From the NCBI GenBank assembly GCA_017463985.1, contig JAFUEH010000008.1, forward strand, positions 101,182 to 165,181: 64,000 bases of DNA, in the 5' to 3' direction. Position numbers and translations under genes: made by a program. Positions 38,632 to 46,414 of this stretch are shown in pieces (position 1 is the first letter of the stretch; each line of letters opens with the position of its first letter). The notes below the pieces were generated by a model. That model was not told where the DNA came from and searched no databases. It saw only the letters and a program-made list of their open reading frames with translations. Source of the DNA: Eubacterium sp. Lineage in GTDB: Bacteria; Bacillota; Clostridia; Oscillospirales; Acutalibacteraceae.

Positions 38632-38661
38632 TTGACACCGTTTTATACACTATGCTATAAT
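38632..38661 (+). promoter_or_regulatory. Consensus sigma-A promoter for the repeat protein
   Basis: Perfect TTGACA (38632-38637), 18-base spacer, perfect TATAAT (38656-38661). The start codon ATG 38712 follows about 50 bases later with AAAGG as ribosome site. Predicts strong expression. Confidence 0.85.
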
Positions 38662-38711
38662 ATGTAGAAAGAAAAATATTTTTATACTTTTAGCGCGAAA
38701 GGATGATCATT

Positions 38712-39014
38712 ATGGGATACAGCGAAGGCTCCGGCAGCAGCGGCGGCGGCAACAACAGCGGCGGCTACAGCAGCAGAGACAGCTACGGCGGCTACTACAA
38801 CTCTAACTCCGGTTATACCAGCAAGGACAGCTACGGCGGTTATTACAACTCCACCTACGGCTACACGGCTGCAGACAGCTACGGCGGCTACTATTCCAAC
38901 GGTTCCGGATACACCAGCAAGGACAGCTACGGCGGCTACTATAATTCCAACACCGGTTACACCTCGCCGGACAGCTACGGCGGCTATTACAACAGCGGCG
39001 GCAGCGGCAAATAG
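38712..39014 (+). CDS. Gly/Tyr/Ser-rich tandem-repeat protein
   Basis: A 100-residue protein composed of Gly, Ser, Tyr, Asn and Thr with almost no hydrophobic aliphatic residues. ATG 38712 is preferred over ATG 38703 because AAAGG is 9 bases upstream of it. After a 21-residue Gly/Ser-rich head come five repeats of a 16-residue unit with core DSYGGYYN and tail GYTS. There is no signal peptide, Cys, or leader cleavage motif. Composition resembles the G/S-Y-G/S low-complexity domains that phase-separate, and also tyrosine-rich structural proteins. It is followed by a terminator and then by the ACP/radical SAM operon. I do not recognise the family. Confidence 0.8.
   Translation: MGYSEGSGSSGGGNNSGGYSSRDSYGGYYNSNSGYTSKDSYGGYYNSTYGYTAADSYGGYYSNGSGYTSKDSYGGYYNSNTGYTSPDSYGGYYNSGGSGK
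38775..39011 (+). repeat. Five 48-bp tandem repeats within the Gly/Tyr-rich gene
   Basis: Units begin at 38775, 38823, 38871, 38919 and 38967; each encodes x-D-S-Y-G-G-Y-Y followed by eight variable residues ending GYT. Conservation is highest over GACAGCTACGGCGGCTA. The in-frame 48-bp period means unit number can change without frameshift. Confidence 0.93.
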
Positions 39015-39100
39015 CGCGACCGCAGTATCCGCTTCCGCCAAAATACCGCTTCCGGCGGCAGCAGGCGGAATGACCGTCTATCGATACCGCAATCACATAA

Positions 39101-39141
39101 CCTCTGGGAATTACAAAGGTTTATTCTCAGAGGCTATTTTT
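39101..39141 (+). terminator. Intrinsic terminator/attenuator before the ACP operon
   Basis: A stem CCTCTG-GAAT with one mismatch (39101-39110 paired with 39123-39133), followed by T-rich 39136-39141. It lies 87 bases after the repeat-protein stop and 15 before the ACP start. Probably limits readthrough into the operon; no separate promoter was recognised for the ACP gene. Confidence 0.75.
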
Positions 39142-39155
39142 ATAAAGGGACTACC

Positions 39156-39380
39156 ATGACTTATGAAAGATTACAGGCAATGATTGCCGCAGCAGCCGAC
39201 ATCGATCCGGCCACCGTCAGCCGGCAGGCGCGCTTGCGCGAGGAGCTGGGCCTGTGCTCCGTTGACATGATGCTGTTGGCATCGGCACTGGCCGCGGAAT
39301 ACGGCGACGCCGCTGCACAGCTCACCCCCTCTATGACGGTGGAGGAAATACTATCTGTGCTGGGAGAAGAAAATGGCTAA
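39156..39380 (+). CDS. Acyl carrier protein-like protein
   Basis: A 74-residue carrier protein. The four-helix ACP pattern is visible, with the phosphopantetheine-bearing Ser35 in LGLCSVDMMLL; the residue before it is Cys instead of the usual Asp. The C-terminal helix begins MTVEEILSVL. AAAGGGA is the ribosome site. It overlaps the radical SAM gene by 8 bases. It is not the fatty-acid ACP, because it stands apart from any fab gene and is joined to a ligase and modifying enzymes; it probably carries a specialised acyl or amino acyl group. Confidence 0.87.
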   Translation: MTYERLQAMIAAAADIDPATVSRQARLREELGLCSVDMMLLASALAAEYGDAAAQLTPSMTVEEILSVLGEENG

Positions 39381-40419
39381 TATTATGGTGACGGATGTTT
39401 GCAACCTGCACTGTCCTTACTGCTTTGCAAACGAATTTGTCAATAAAAGTAAAAATGAAATTTCCTTGGAAGCTTTTCAGAAGGCTGTGGATTTTATCGT
39501 GAGGGACAACGCCCACAAAACCGTCGGCATCATCGGCGGCGAGCCGACTGTCCATTCTCAGTTTGAGCTGCTGATGCAGACGCTGATCAAGGATACCCGC
39601 GTGGAGCGCGTAATGCTCTACACCAACGGTGTGCTGCTCGACAGATTTTGGGACGTATGCTGCCACGCCAAGGTCGCGATGCTGATCAACTGTAACGCAC
39701 CTTCCTTTATCGGTGACAAGGCCTACCAACGCACCGTGGAGAACCTCGACACGCTGTTTAACCAAAAGCTGTGCCGCGAGCGCGTCACACTGGGCATCAA
39801 CCTGTATCAGCCCGATTTTCAGTATGACTATATGATCGAGCTGCTGGAGCGCTATGACCTGCACAAGGTGCGCGTATCCGTCACCGTGCCCAATATGGAT
39901 GACCAGCGCAACATCAACGCGCACGCATACTTTTTATCCATGAAGCCGCAGCTGCTGGCGTTTTTCCACGCGCTGCTGAGTCGGGATATTATCCCCCATT
40001 TTGACTGTAACAAGATCCCCTCCTGCCTGCTGACAGAGGAGGAGCTGCGCGGCTTTGACCGATACCTTCAAAGCGACTATATCAAGGCGCATATCGGCGA
40101 CAGCAACATTGCAGACACACGCGTGGTCTGCTCTCCCGTCGTGGACATCCGTCAGGACCTGACCGCTGTCCGCTGCTTTGGTCTGTCCGACAGCACAAAG
40201 CAGCCGATCGAGGCCTTTCACGATCTCACCGAGCTGGAAAAATTCTATACCGGCACGGTCGACGCCTTTGCTTATAACACCGTTTATGCGAAGGCGTGTA
40301 CCGACTGTCACCTGCGCAAGGTATTAAAATGCACCGGCGGCTGTCTTGCTTTTAAAATTAATGCGATCAATGCGCTGCAGCAGGCGGCGCAGCGGAAAAT
40401 GGAGGCCGTCAATGACTGA
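39373..40419 (+). CDS. Radical SAM protein with C-terminal auxiliary-cluster cysteines
   Basis: A 348-residue radical SAM enzyme. The CxxxCxxC motif is at Cys10, Cys14 and Cys17 (VCNLHCPYC), very close to the N-terminus, and GGEPTVH near residue 57 is the SAM-binding GGE. The C-terminus has Cys309, Cys312, Cys320 and Cys324 in ACTDCHLRKVLKCTGGCLA, plus earlier Cys, which resembles a SPASM or Twitch auxiliary-cluster domain. Such enzymes modify peptides or carrier-bound substrates. The start overlaps the ACP gene, the end overlaps the acetyltransferase gene by 8 bases. Confidence 0.88.
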   Translation: MANIMVTDVCNLHCPYCFANEFVNKSKNEISLEAFQKAVDFIVRDNAHKTVGIIGGEPTVHSQFELLMQTLIKDTRVERVMLYTNGVLLDRFWDVCCHAKVAMLINCNAPSFIGDKAYQRTVENLDTLFNQKLCRERVTLGINLYQPDFQYDYMIELLERYDLHKVRVSVTVPNMDDQRNINAHAYFLSMKPQLLAFFHALLSRDIIPHFDCNKIPSCLLTEEELRGFDRYLQSDYIKAHIGDSNIADTRVVCSPVVDIRQDLTAVRCFGLSDSTKQPIEAFHDLTELEKFYTGTVDAFAYNTVYAKACTDCHLRKVLKCTGGCLAFKINAINALQQAAQRKMEAVND

Positions 40420-40963
40420 ACATTTCGGCATGAAACCGTCCGTAAGTCTGGAGCCTCTCTGCTGGGAGAAGGATCTGGCGGCGCTGTACCGTTATATGAC
40501 AACGGAGGAGCAATACCTGTTTTCCACCAAGGTGCTTCACCTCTCGCCGCAGCGGTTTGAGGAGTGGCTGGCGGCCAAGCTGGACAGCGATTTTCACGAT
40601 TTTTACATGGTCAGAGGTACTGACGGCACGACGGTAGGCTATGTACACAATTACGGCTTTTCGACCGTCAATCGCCACTGCAAGCTGGTCACCTATATCG
40701 TACCGGAGCAGCGGCAATACGGGCTCGGTGCACAGGCAACCGTGCTGTTTATGGACAACCTGTTTCGCCGCTATCCGCTCGAGAAGCTCTATTCCACGGT
40801 ATATGCTTACAACGAGGAAAGCCTGCAGTGCAATCGCCGTGCCGGCTTTGTTTACGAAGGCACACTGAAGGATTTTCGCTATTATGACGGCAAGCACTGG
40901 CCGCTGGCGTATTTTTCGATTACCCGTGAGCAGTTTTATCACCGATTCGGGAGGTTTTTGTAA
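40412..40963 (+). CDS. GNAT family N-acetyltransferase (first)
   Basis: A 183-residue acetyltransferase-fold protein. The acetyl-CoA pyrophosphate-binding region is QRQYGLGAQATVLFMDNLF, and YAYNEESLQCNRRAGFVYEG is the RimI/RimJ-like C-terminal motif. ATG 40412 overlaps the radical SAM stop, with GGAGG 7 bases upstream. It may acylate an amine on the carrier-bound product or a peptide. A second, weaker GNAT lies at 42810. Confidence 0.85.
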   Translation: MTEHFGMKPSVSLEPLCWEKDLAALYRYMTTEEQYLFSTKVLHLSPQRFEEWLAAKLDSDFHDFYMVRGTDGTTVGYVHNYGFSTVNRHCKLVTYIVPEQRQYGLGAQATVLFMDNLFRRYPLEKLYSTVYAYNEESLQCNRRAGFVYEGTLKDFRYYDGKHWPLAYFSITREQFYHRFGRFL

Positions 40964-41863
40964 TTGGATACTTGTCTGAATGTATGCGATCTGCTGGCGG
41001 TATCTGCTGACACAGAGGCTATCGCAGACAGCATAGCGCAGCTGGCAGAGGCGGCCGGCTGTCCGCTGCCCTGCCGTGTGTATCTCGGTTCCTATTTTTG
41101 CGCCGGCTATTTCTTAAAGCTCCGGCGAACGGTCCTGGCAGCCGTGCTGCAGCAATGCCGCTGCGTTTCCGGCGTCACACTAGTGGTTCCGGTGTTCACA
41201 CAAAAGGATCTGGCGGCCGGTAAGCGCGCCGTCACAGCGCTCGCCGATGCGTTGGGCGATCGGCTTGACGAGATCACCGTCAACGATATCGGTATGCTGC
41301 AAACCGTCAAGGCTCTCTGTCCGCAGCTGACCGTCAACCTCGGCCGCTTGTTTTTTAAAGACCCGCGCGACGTCCGCTTGTCGGAAGCCTTGGCGCGCGT
41401 AACGATTCCTGCGCAGCTGACGGACGAAACCTTTCGGGCATGGCGTGACGACGCACTGCCTGCCGAACGGGAAAACGGCTTAGTAGAGCTGGATCCCGTC
41501 AGCGCACAAATTTCCGTACCGGAGGGCTTTCGCGGCCGGATCTGTCTGCACACCCCATACTGCTATATGTCCTACGGTCATATCTGCAAGTTCGCCTCGT
41601 TGCACAAGCCGCCGTCGAAGAAGTTCCGTCCGAACGCGCCGTGTAACGCCGAATGTCTCCGTATCCACGAGCGCTTTTCCGATCCGAACAAGCCGGAATG
41701 GGGTACGCTGCTGAAAATCGGACGGGCGCTGTATTTTGAACAGCCGGACGCGGTTCTGACCGACGCAACGCCGCAGCGGCTGATTTATTTTCCGTTCCGG
41801 GAATGGATAATGTTAAAAGAAGGAAACAACAAAAGCGATGAAAATATTAACGCCGTTAAATGA
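40964..41863 (+). CDS. U32 family protein, UbiV-like
   Basis: A 299-residue protein starting at TTG 40964, directly after the GNAT stop with GGAGGT 8 bases upstream; no ATG fits. The C-terminal half has the U32 cysteine signature (YCYMSYGHICKFASLHKP, then APCNAEC), expected to bind a 4Fe-4S cluster. Members once called peptidases include UbiU/UbiV, TrhP and RlhA, which carry out oxygen-independent hydroxylations. It overlaps the next U32 gene by 26 bases, so the two proteins probably work together. Confidence 0.82.
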   Translation: MDTCLNVCDLLAVSADTEAIADSIAQLAEAAGCPLPCRVYLGSYFCAGYFLKLRRTVLAAVLQQCRCVSGVTLVVPVFTQKDLAAGKRAVTALADALGDRLDEITVNDIGMLQTVKALCPQLTVNLGRLFFKDPRDVRLSEALARVTIPAQLTDETFRAWRDDALPAERENGLVELDPVSAQISVPEGFRGRICLHTPYCYMSYGHICKFASLHKPPSKKFRPNAPCNAECLRIHERFSDPNKPEWGTLLKIGRALYFEQPDAVLTDATPQRLIYFPFREWIMLKEGNNKSDENINAVK

Positions 41864-42797
41864 TGTAAGCCTGCTGGCAGATTACAGCCGTCTCGGTGCA
41901 GAGGAATTTTATCTGGGCTTTTACGACGAGACATGGCAGGCGCGCTTTGGCAAGCTGGCGGATATTAACCGGATGACCGGTTTCGGCAAGCTGGCCAACC
42001 GCAACAGCTTTGAAGAGGCCGTTGCTGCCGTCCGTCAGATCAAGGACGCCGACAAGAGCGCCTTTATTACGTTGAACGCTAACTGCTACAGCGCAGCGCA
42101 GCGCGCCTATCTGCGCGAGCACTATCTTCCTGTACTACGCGAAGCAGGGGCTGACGGCGTCATCGTGTCGGATCTGCCGACAGCACTGACCGTTGCGCAA
42201 GGCGGCTTAGAGCCGGTAGCCAGTACTATGTGCGCGATTTATAACAGCGATATTGCCAATGAATATAAACAGGCCGGCATTCGCCGGATGATTCTTCCGC
42301 GCGACCTTTCGCTGGCGGAAATTGAAAGCATTATTGCCGCCTGTCCCGACGTCAGCTATGAGGTATTCTTTATGCGCAACGGCTGTATCTATGCCGACAG
42401 CTACTGTCTGGGGATGCACCGACCGGAGCTAGGCGCTACGTGTGCCTTTACCCGTTTTAAAAACATTGAAGCGCGCAGTGAATTCACCGGCTTTGCCGAC
42501 GCGCACGACGAGGACGTCAACAACCTGCTGTATAACACGATGTTCCATCACGAGGCGTGTGCGATGTGCGCCCTCTACCGGCTGCTGCACATCGGTGTTA
42601 CCTCGCTGAAAATCGTCGGACGGGCGGACGACACAGAGGGCATCCGGCGCGACATCAGCCTGACGGCGGAAAACCTGGCGATTGCCGCGGAATGCCGCAG
42701 TGAGCAGGAATACCTTGATCGGATGCAGTTTGCTGAAAACTGTCCGCAAAAATGCCGCTTTGGCTTTTCCTGCTATTATCCCGAGGTCCGATTTTAA
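41838..42797 (+). CDS. U32 family protein, UbiU-like
   Basis: A 319-residue protein of the same family as the preceding one. The N-terminal TIM-barrel strand SRLGAEEFYLGF is the usual U32 start. The cluster region has GCIYADSYCLGMHRPELG with Cys, then ATCAF, EACAMCAL and NCPQKCRFGFSC. The order of two adjacent, overlapping U32 genes mirrors the UbiU-UbiV heterodimer, in which both halves hold FeS clusters. The substrate is unknown here. A GNAT gene follows after 12 bases. Confidence 0.86.
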   Translation: MKILTPLNDVSLLADYSRLGAEEFYLGFYDETWQARFGKLADINRMTGFGKLANRNSFEEAVAAVRQIKDADKSAFITLNANCYSAAQRAYLREHYLPVLREAGADGVIVSDLPTALTVAQGGLEPVASTMCAIYNSDIANEYKQAGIRRMILPRDLSLAEIESIIAACPDVSYEVFFMRNGCIYADSYCLGMHRPELGATCAFTRFKNIEARSEFTGFADAHDEDVNNLLYNTMFHHEACAMCALYRLLHIGVTSLKIVGRADDTEGIRRDISLTAENLAIAAECRSEQEYLDRMQFAENCPQKCRFGFSCYYPEVRF

Positions 42798-42809
42798 GAG
42801 GTATCCTAC

Positions 42810-43307
42810 ATGAAGCTACAACTCAGACGTTTTTTACAACCGGACGCTGCACTGCTGTATCAGATCACGCGCGACAGCATACAGCTCGGTGATACGGAAA
42901 ACAAAATATATGTTAACAGCGACCGTGAGTTTTTCGGTCGGCTGGCAGCCGATCTGCAGCACTTTTACCACGATTTTTTTGTCATCGAGTCCGCAGACAG
43001 CGATATGCCGACGGTGCTGGGCTATGTCTATTCCTACGATTATCGCCCCAACGACCGCCACTGTCAGCTGGCGGTACGCATGAACGGCACGACGCTCGTT
43101 ACCGAGGCGGTCAACGCCTTCACCGCGTACCTTTTCCGGGAATATCCGCTGATAAAGGTCTTTGTGCAGGTGACTGACCCTACGTTGCTCCCCTGCCTCA
43201 CGGCCGCCGGCTTTGCAGCGGAGCTCACCTTAAAGGACTACTGCTATGAAAACGGCCGCGCTGTCGATATGACGGTGCTGAGCCGTTATGCTAAGGAAAC
43301 GCTATGA
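42810..43307 (+). CDS. GNAT-like acetyltransferase (second)
   Basis: A 165-residue protein with GNAT-like secondary-structure order: LLYQITRDS, a VLGYVYSYDYRPNDRH strand pair and LPCLTAAGFAAEL at the C-terminal motif. The acetyl-CoA loop R/Q-x-x-G-x-G/A is not clear, so activity is doubtful; it may be degenerate or bind a different acyl-CoA. It resembles the GNAT at 40412 in overall layout, a likely paralogue. AGAGGT precedes ATG 42810. Its stop overlaps the ligase start by ATGA. Confidence 0.72.
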   Translation: MKLQLRRFLQPDAALLYQITRDSIQLGDTENKIYVNSDREFFGRLAADLQHFYHDFFVIESADSDMPTVLGYVYSYDYRPNDRHCQLAVRMNGTTLVTEAVNAFTAYLFREYPLIKVFVQVTDPTLLPCLTAAGFAAELTLKDYCYENGRAVDMTVLSRYAKETL

Positions 43308-44689
43308 CCAACTATCCGCTTTATCCGGTGGACGCCTGTGCCGACACCGCTGCCTATTTGGCTACGCTGCGAGCAAAGCACGCTGACCGTATTGCCTTTG
43401 AAACCGTTGATACAAACTGGACCTACCGGCAGCTGACGGACAGCGTTGCGCACTGCGCGGCTGCCCTTGCCGATCGGCAGCAGCAGCGCCTTCGCATTCA
43501 GACAGACCACCCTTTTTACTTTGCCGTTGCTTTTTTTGCAGTACTGTTATCCGGCAATATTGCCGTACTGTGCGACGTTCCGACAGCTGCAACACTGGAC
43601 GAACCAACGCTGCTTCGTCTGTTGAACCAAACCGTCAGCGAACCTGCTGCACCAGCGTGCGGAGATCCGAATGCGCCTGCGGTCATCGTCGGCAGCTCCG
43701 GCACCACATCCGTAGCTAAAGCAGTCGTGCTGTCACAAGCCAATCTGTACAGCGATATGGCGGCGGTGATGGCCACGCTGGAATATAAACAAACCGCACG
43801 CTATCTGAACGTGATTCCGTTCAGCCATCTGTTCGGCGTTGTGGGAGCAATCATGATTCCGCTCTATGCCGGCAGCACCGTTTGCTTCGGCAAAAGCAAG
43901 TATACCTTTTTTGAGGACCTGAAACGCTTTCGCCCGACCATGCTGAACCTGCCGCCGCAGCTTTGCAGCCGCCTGCATCAGCTGATTGCAGCCGCAGGAG
44001 AGGCTGACGCAGTTACCGGCGGAAGGCTGGAAAAAATCATCTGCGGCGGCGCACAGGCAGACGACAGCCTCAATAATCTATTTGCGCAATACGGCATCCG
44101 GATGTACGCCACCTACGGGCTGACAGAATGCGCACCTTGCATCAGCGTTAACCGCGATCGGTATTATAAAATCGGCAGCGGCGGTGTCGTCATTCCCTGC
44201 TGCGAGGTCCGGATTGACAACGGAGAGATCGCCGTGCGCGGCAGTAATGTGATGCTCGGTTATCTGGACGATCCGGCAGCCACGGCGCGCGTCCTTCGCG
44301 ACGGCTGGCTTTACACAGGCGACCTGGGATATCTTGACGACGATGGCTTTTTGTTCGTCACCGGCAGGAAGAGCAATATACTGGTGCTGTCCTCCGGCAA
44401 AAAGGTGATCCCCGAGCAGGTGGAGGCGGTGCTGAGCCGGCTTCCCTGCGTAAAGGAGTGTCTGGTGCGCGCCTGCAATGACCGCGGCGACGTTGCCGCC
44501 GAGCTGGTATGTGTACCGAACGGATCGGCGGCTGCGGCTGAATCGCAGCTACGGCAAGCCCTTAACCGACACGGTTATGATTTTATTCGCCGTCTGACCT
44601 TTACAGACAGCCTGCCAAAAAGCAGTCTCGGCAAGGTGCTGCGCACGCCGCGTTCAACAGCCGAAAAAACGCTCGCTGATACGGAATAA
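43304..44689 (+). CDS. AMP-forming acyl ligase (ANL superfamily)
   Basis: Activates a carboxylic acid as acyl-AMP and loads it on CoA or a carrier. The 461-residue protein has the core motifs SSGTTSVAKAV (P-loop), YGLTEC (A5), YTGDLGYLDDDG (A7), TGRKSN and the catalytic Lys in PKSSLGKVLR near the C-terminus. The N-terminal domain is shorter than in fatty acyl-CoA ligases. Last gene of the ACP operon; a natural partner of the ACP at 39156. Ends before a terminator at 44710. Confidence 0.93.
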   Translation: MTNYPLYPVDACADTAAYLATLRAKHADRIAFETVDTNWTYRQLTDSVAHCAAALADRQQQRLRIQTDHPFYFAVAFFAVLLSGNIAVLCDVPTAATLDEPTLLRLLNQTVSEPAAPACGDPNAPAVIVGSSGTTSVAKAVVLSQANLYSDMAAVMATLEYKQTARYLNVIPFSHLFGVVGAIMIPLYAGSTVCFGKSKYTFFEDLKRFRPTMLNLPPQLCSRLHQLIAAAGEADAVTGGRLEKIICGGAQADDSLNNLFAQYGIRMYATYGLTECAPCISVNRDRYYKIGSGGVVIPCCEVRIDNGEIAVRGSNVMLGYLDDPAATARVLRDGWLYTGDLGYLDDDGFLFVTGRKSNILVLSSGKKVIPEQVEAVLSRLPCVKECLVRACNDRGDVAAELVCVPNGSAAAAESQLRQALNRHGYDFIRRLTFTDSLPKSSLGKVLRTPRSTAEKTLADTE

Positions 44690-44709
44690 CAAGACACAAA
44701 CGTTCTCGG

Positions 44710-44746
44710 GCAAGAAGCCGCTTTGGTTTCTTGCTTTTATTTTTAT
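44710..44746 (+). terminator. Terminator of the ACP/radical SAM operon
   Basis: A 7-bp stem GCAAGAA (44710-44716) with TTCTTGC (44728-44734), followed by a long T-rich tract. Confidence 0.8.
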
Positions 44747-44754
44747 CACGGATG

Positions 44755-44763
44755 TGATATAAT
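44755..44763 (+). promoter_or_regulatory. Extended -10 promoter element
   Basis: TGATATAAT, an extended -10 with no good -35 at 17 bases. It precedes the ribosome site GGGGAGGA and ATG 44801. The same extended -10 occurs before 48733. Confidence 0.6.
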
Positions 44764-44800
44764 GATACCAACAAACATCGTTAGCAACGGGGAGGATAGC

Positions 44801-45649
44801 ATGATTACGGTGAATAAGCCTTCTGACTGTGAAGCAAAATATATTCTTATACCGTTCGGGCGTCATAAAATCAAGGTATTGACCGTTAAGCCGAAGGGGC
44901 TTGGGCAGCAGGACCGCGTGCCCGGTGTGCTTTGGCTGCACGGCGGCGGCTATTTGACCGGTATGTGCGAAATGGTATATATGTCGCGCGCGATCGACCT
45001 TGTCGCCCGATGCGGCGCTGTCGTTGTGTGTCCGGAATACACGCTGTCCCCGATCGCACCGTATCCGAGAGCCTTAAAGGAATGTTACACAGCGCTGCTA
45101 TACATGAAGGAGCACGCCAACGCGCTGAACATACGGCCGGATCAGATCATTGTCGGCGGCGAAAGTGCCGGCGGCGGACTGACGGCAGCGCTCTGTATGT
45201 ACGCGCGGGATAAAGGCACGGTCAACATTGCCTTTCAGCTGCCGCTTTATCCGATGCTGGACTGTTACGATACAGACTCCTCCAAGGACAATCACGCCAA
45301 GGTTTGGAACACAAAGCGAAATCACTATGCCTGGCAGCTCTATTTAAGAAGCATTAAGGACAAATCAAGGGTTCCTGCTTATGCTTCGCCTGCCAGGCAG
45401 ACAGATTACGCCAACCTGCCGCCGTGTTACACCTTCGTCGGGGATATAGAGCCGTTCTACTGTGAAACGCTGGCGTATATAAATAATTTAAAAAACGCAG
45501 GCGTTGACGCAAGGGTGGATGTTTACGAAGGCTTTTACCACGCCTTCGATATGATGCAGCCGCAAGACGAACGTGCCAAGCAAGCGGCAGATCAGTTTGT
45601 GACGTGCTTCAAGGAATATTGCGCCAAGTATTATGCAAAGCAGGACTAA
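44801..45649 (+). CDS. Alpha/beta hydrolase (carboxylesterase)
   Basis: A 282-residue cytosolic esterase of the hormone-sensitive-lipase group. Start ATG 44801 is set by GGGGAGGATAGC; earlier in-frame starts lack a site. HGGGYLTG forms the oxyanion hole, GGESAGGG holds the nucleophile Ser, and YHAFDMM carries the catalytic His. Related in family, not closely in sequence, to the membrane-anchored esterase at 27032. Substrate unknown. Followed 14 bases later by an HD-domain gene, and probably co-transcribed. Confidence 0.93.
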   Translation: MITVNKPSDCEAKYILIPFGRHKIKVLTVKPKGLGQQDRVPGVLWLHGGGYLTGMCEMVYMSRAIDLVARCGAVVVCPEYTLSPIAPYPRALKECYTALLYMKEHANALNIRPDQIIVGGESAGGGLTAALCMYARDKGTVNIAFQLPLYPMLDCYDTDSSKDNHAKVWNTKRNHYAWQLYLRSIKDKSRVPAYASPARQTDYANLPPCYTFVGDIEPFYCETLAYINNLKNAGVDARVDVYEGFYHAFDMMQPQDERAKQAADQFVTCFKEYCAKYYAKQD

Positions 45650-45663
45650 CGGGAGGAAGAAAA

Positions 45664-46230
45664 ATGGATTATTTATCACTGGAAAAAGCAAAGGAAATCA
45701 ACGCAACGATGGTGACTGCAGACAACCTTCTTTTACATGCGGCTAATGTTGCTGCAGCCATGGAGGCGATGGCGGAGCACTTTGGCGCAGACAAGGAGCA
45801 TTGGGCCGCCGTCGGCTGGCTGCATGATTACGACTACGAAAAATTCCCCGAGGAGCACTTGGCTCATACGGAAGAGCCGCTCCGCGCGCTCGGCGTACCG
45901 GAGGAAGATATCCGCGCCATTCTCGCGCACGGATATACGATCTGCACCGATGTGGAACCGATTACCGACATGGAGAAAAGTCTGTTTACCGTTGATGAGC
46001 TGACGGGTATCGTGCAGGCAGCCGCACGGATGCGGCCGAACGGGATCACCGACATGAATCTGAAAAGCTTTATGAAAAAATGGAAGGACAAGAAGTTTGC
46101 CGCCGGCTGTAACCGCGAGCTCATATTAAAAGGCTGTGAGATGCTGAACATGGAGATCCGCGAGGTAGCGGATATCGTGATCGGCGGTATGAAGGCGCAC
46201 GCAGAAGCATTACAGCTGACGGGAGAATAA
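45664..46230 (+). CDS. HD-domain hydrolase
   Basis: A 188-residue metal-dependent phosphohydrolase-like protein. HD motif residues: HAANVAAAMEAMAEHFG (His), WLHDYDYEKFPEEH (His-Asp) and ILAHGY. Family members act on nucleotides or unknown substrates; this subgroup is mostly annotated as HDIG-domain protein. The start has GGGAGGAAG upstream. Cotranscription with the upstream esterase is likely. Confidence 0.87.
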   Translation: MDYLSLEKAKEINATMVTADNLLLHAANVAAAMEAMAEHFGADKEHWAAVGWLHDYDYEKFPEEHLAHTEEPLRALGVPEEDIRAILAHGYTICTDVEPITDMEKSLFTVDELTGIVQAAARMRPNGITDMNLKSFMKKWKDKKFAAGCNRELILKGCEMLNMEIREVADIVIGGMKAHAEALQLTGE

Positions 46231-46324
46231 TGTGTCAACAAACAAAGGTAGGGAGCAGCGTGTTCCTTGCCTTTTTTGTAATAAAGACACTATGAATAGC
46301 AACTGTATATTATCATCCGGGCAC

Positions 46325-46353
46325 TTGCATTTGTGCGAATAGTGTGATATAGT
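46325..46353 (+). promoter_or_regulatory. Promoter for the 46.4-48.6 kb genes
   Basis: TTGCAT (46325-46330), 17-base spacer, TATAGT (46348-46353), 62 bases before ATG 46415. Confidence 0.6.
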
Positions 46354-46414
46354 AAAATAAATTGCACACCATTCAATTTTGCAAAATCTTAATAGCAGAA
46401 AGGCAGGCCTTCTA

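Noticed and set aside
38775-39011. CRISPR-like repeat array
   Set aside because: The 48-bp units are directly abutting and in frame within an ORF, without unique spacers.
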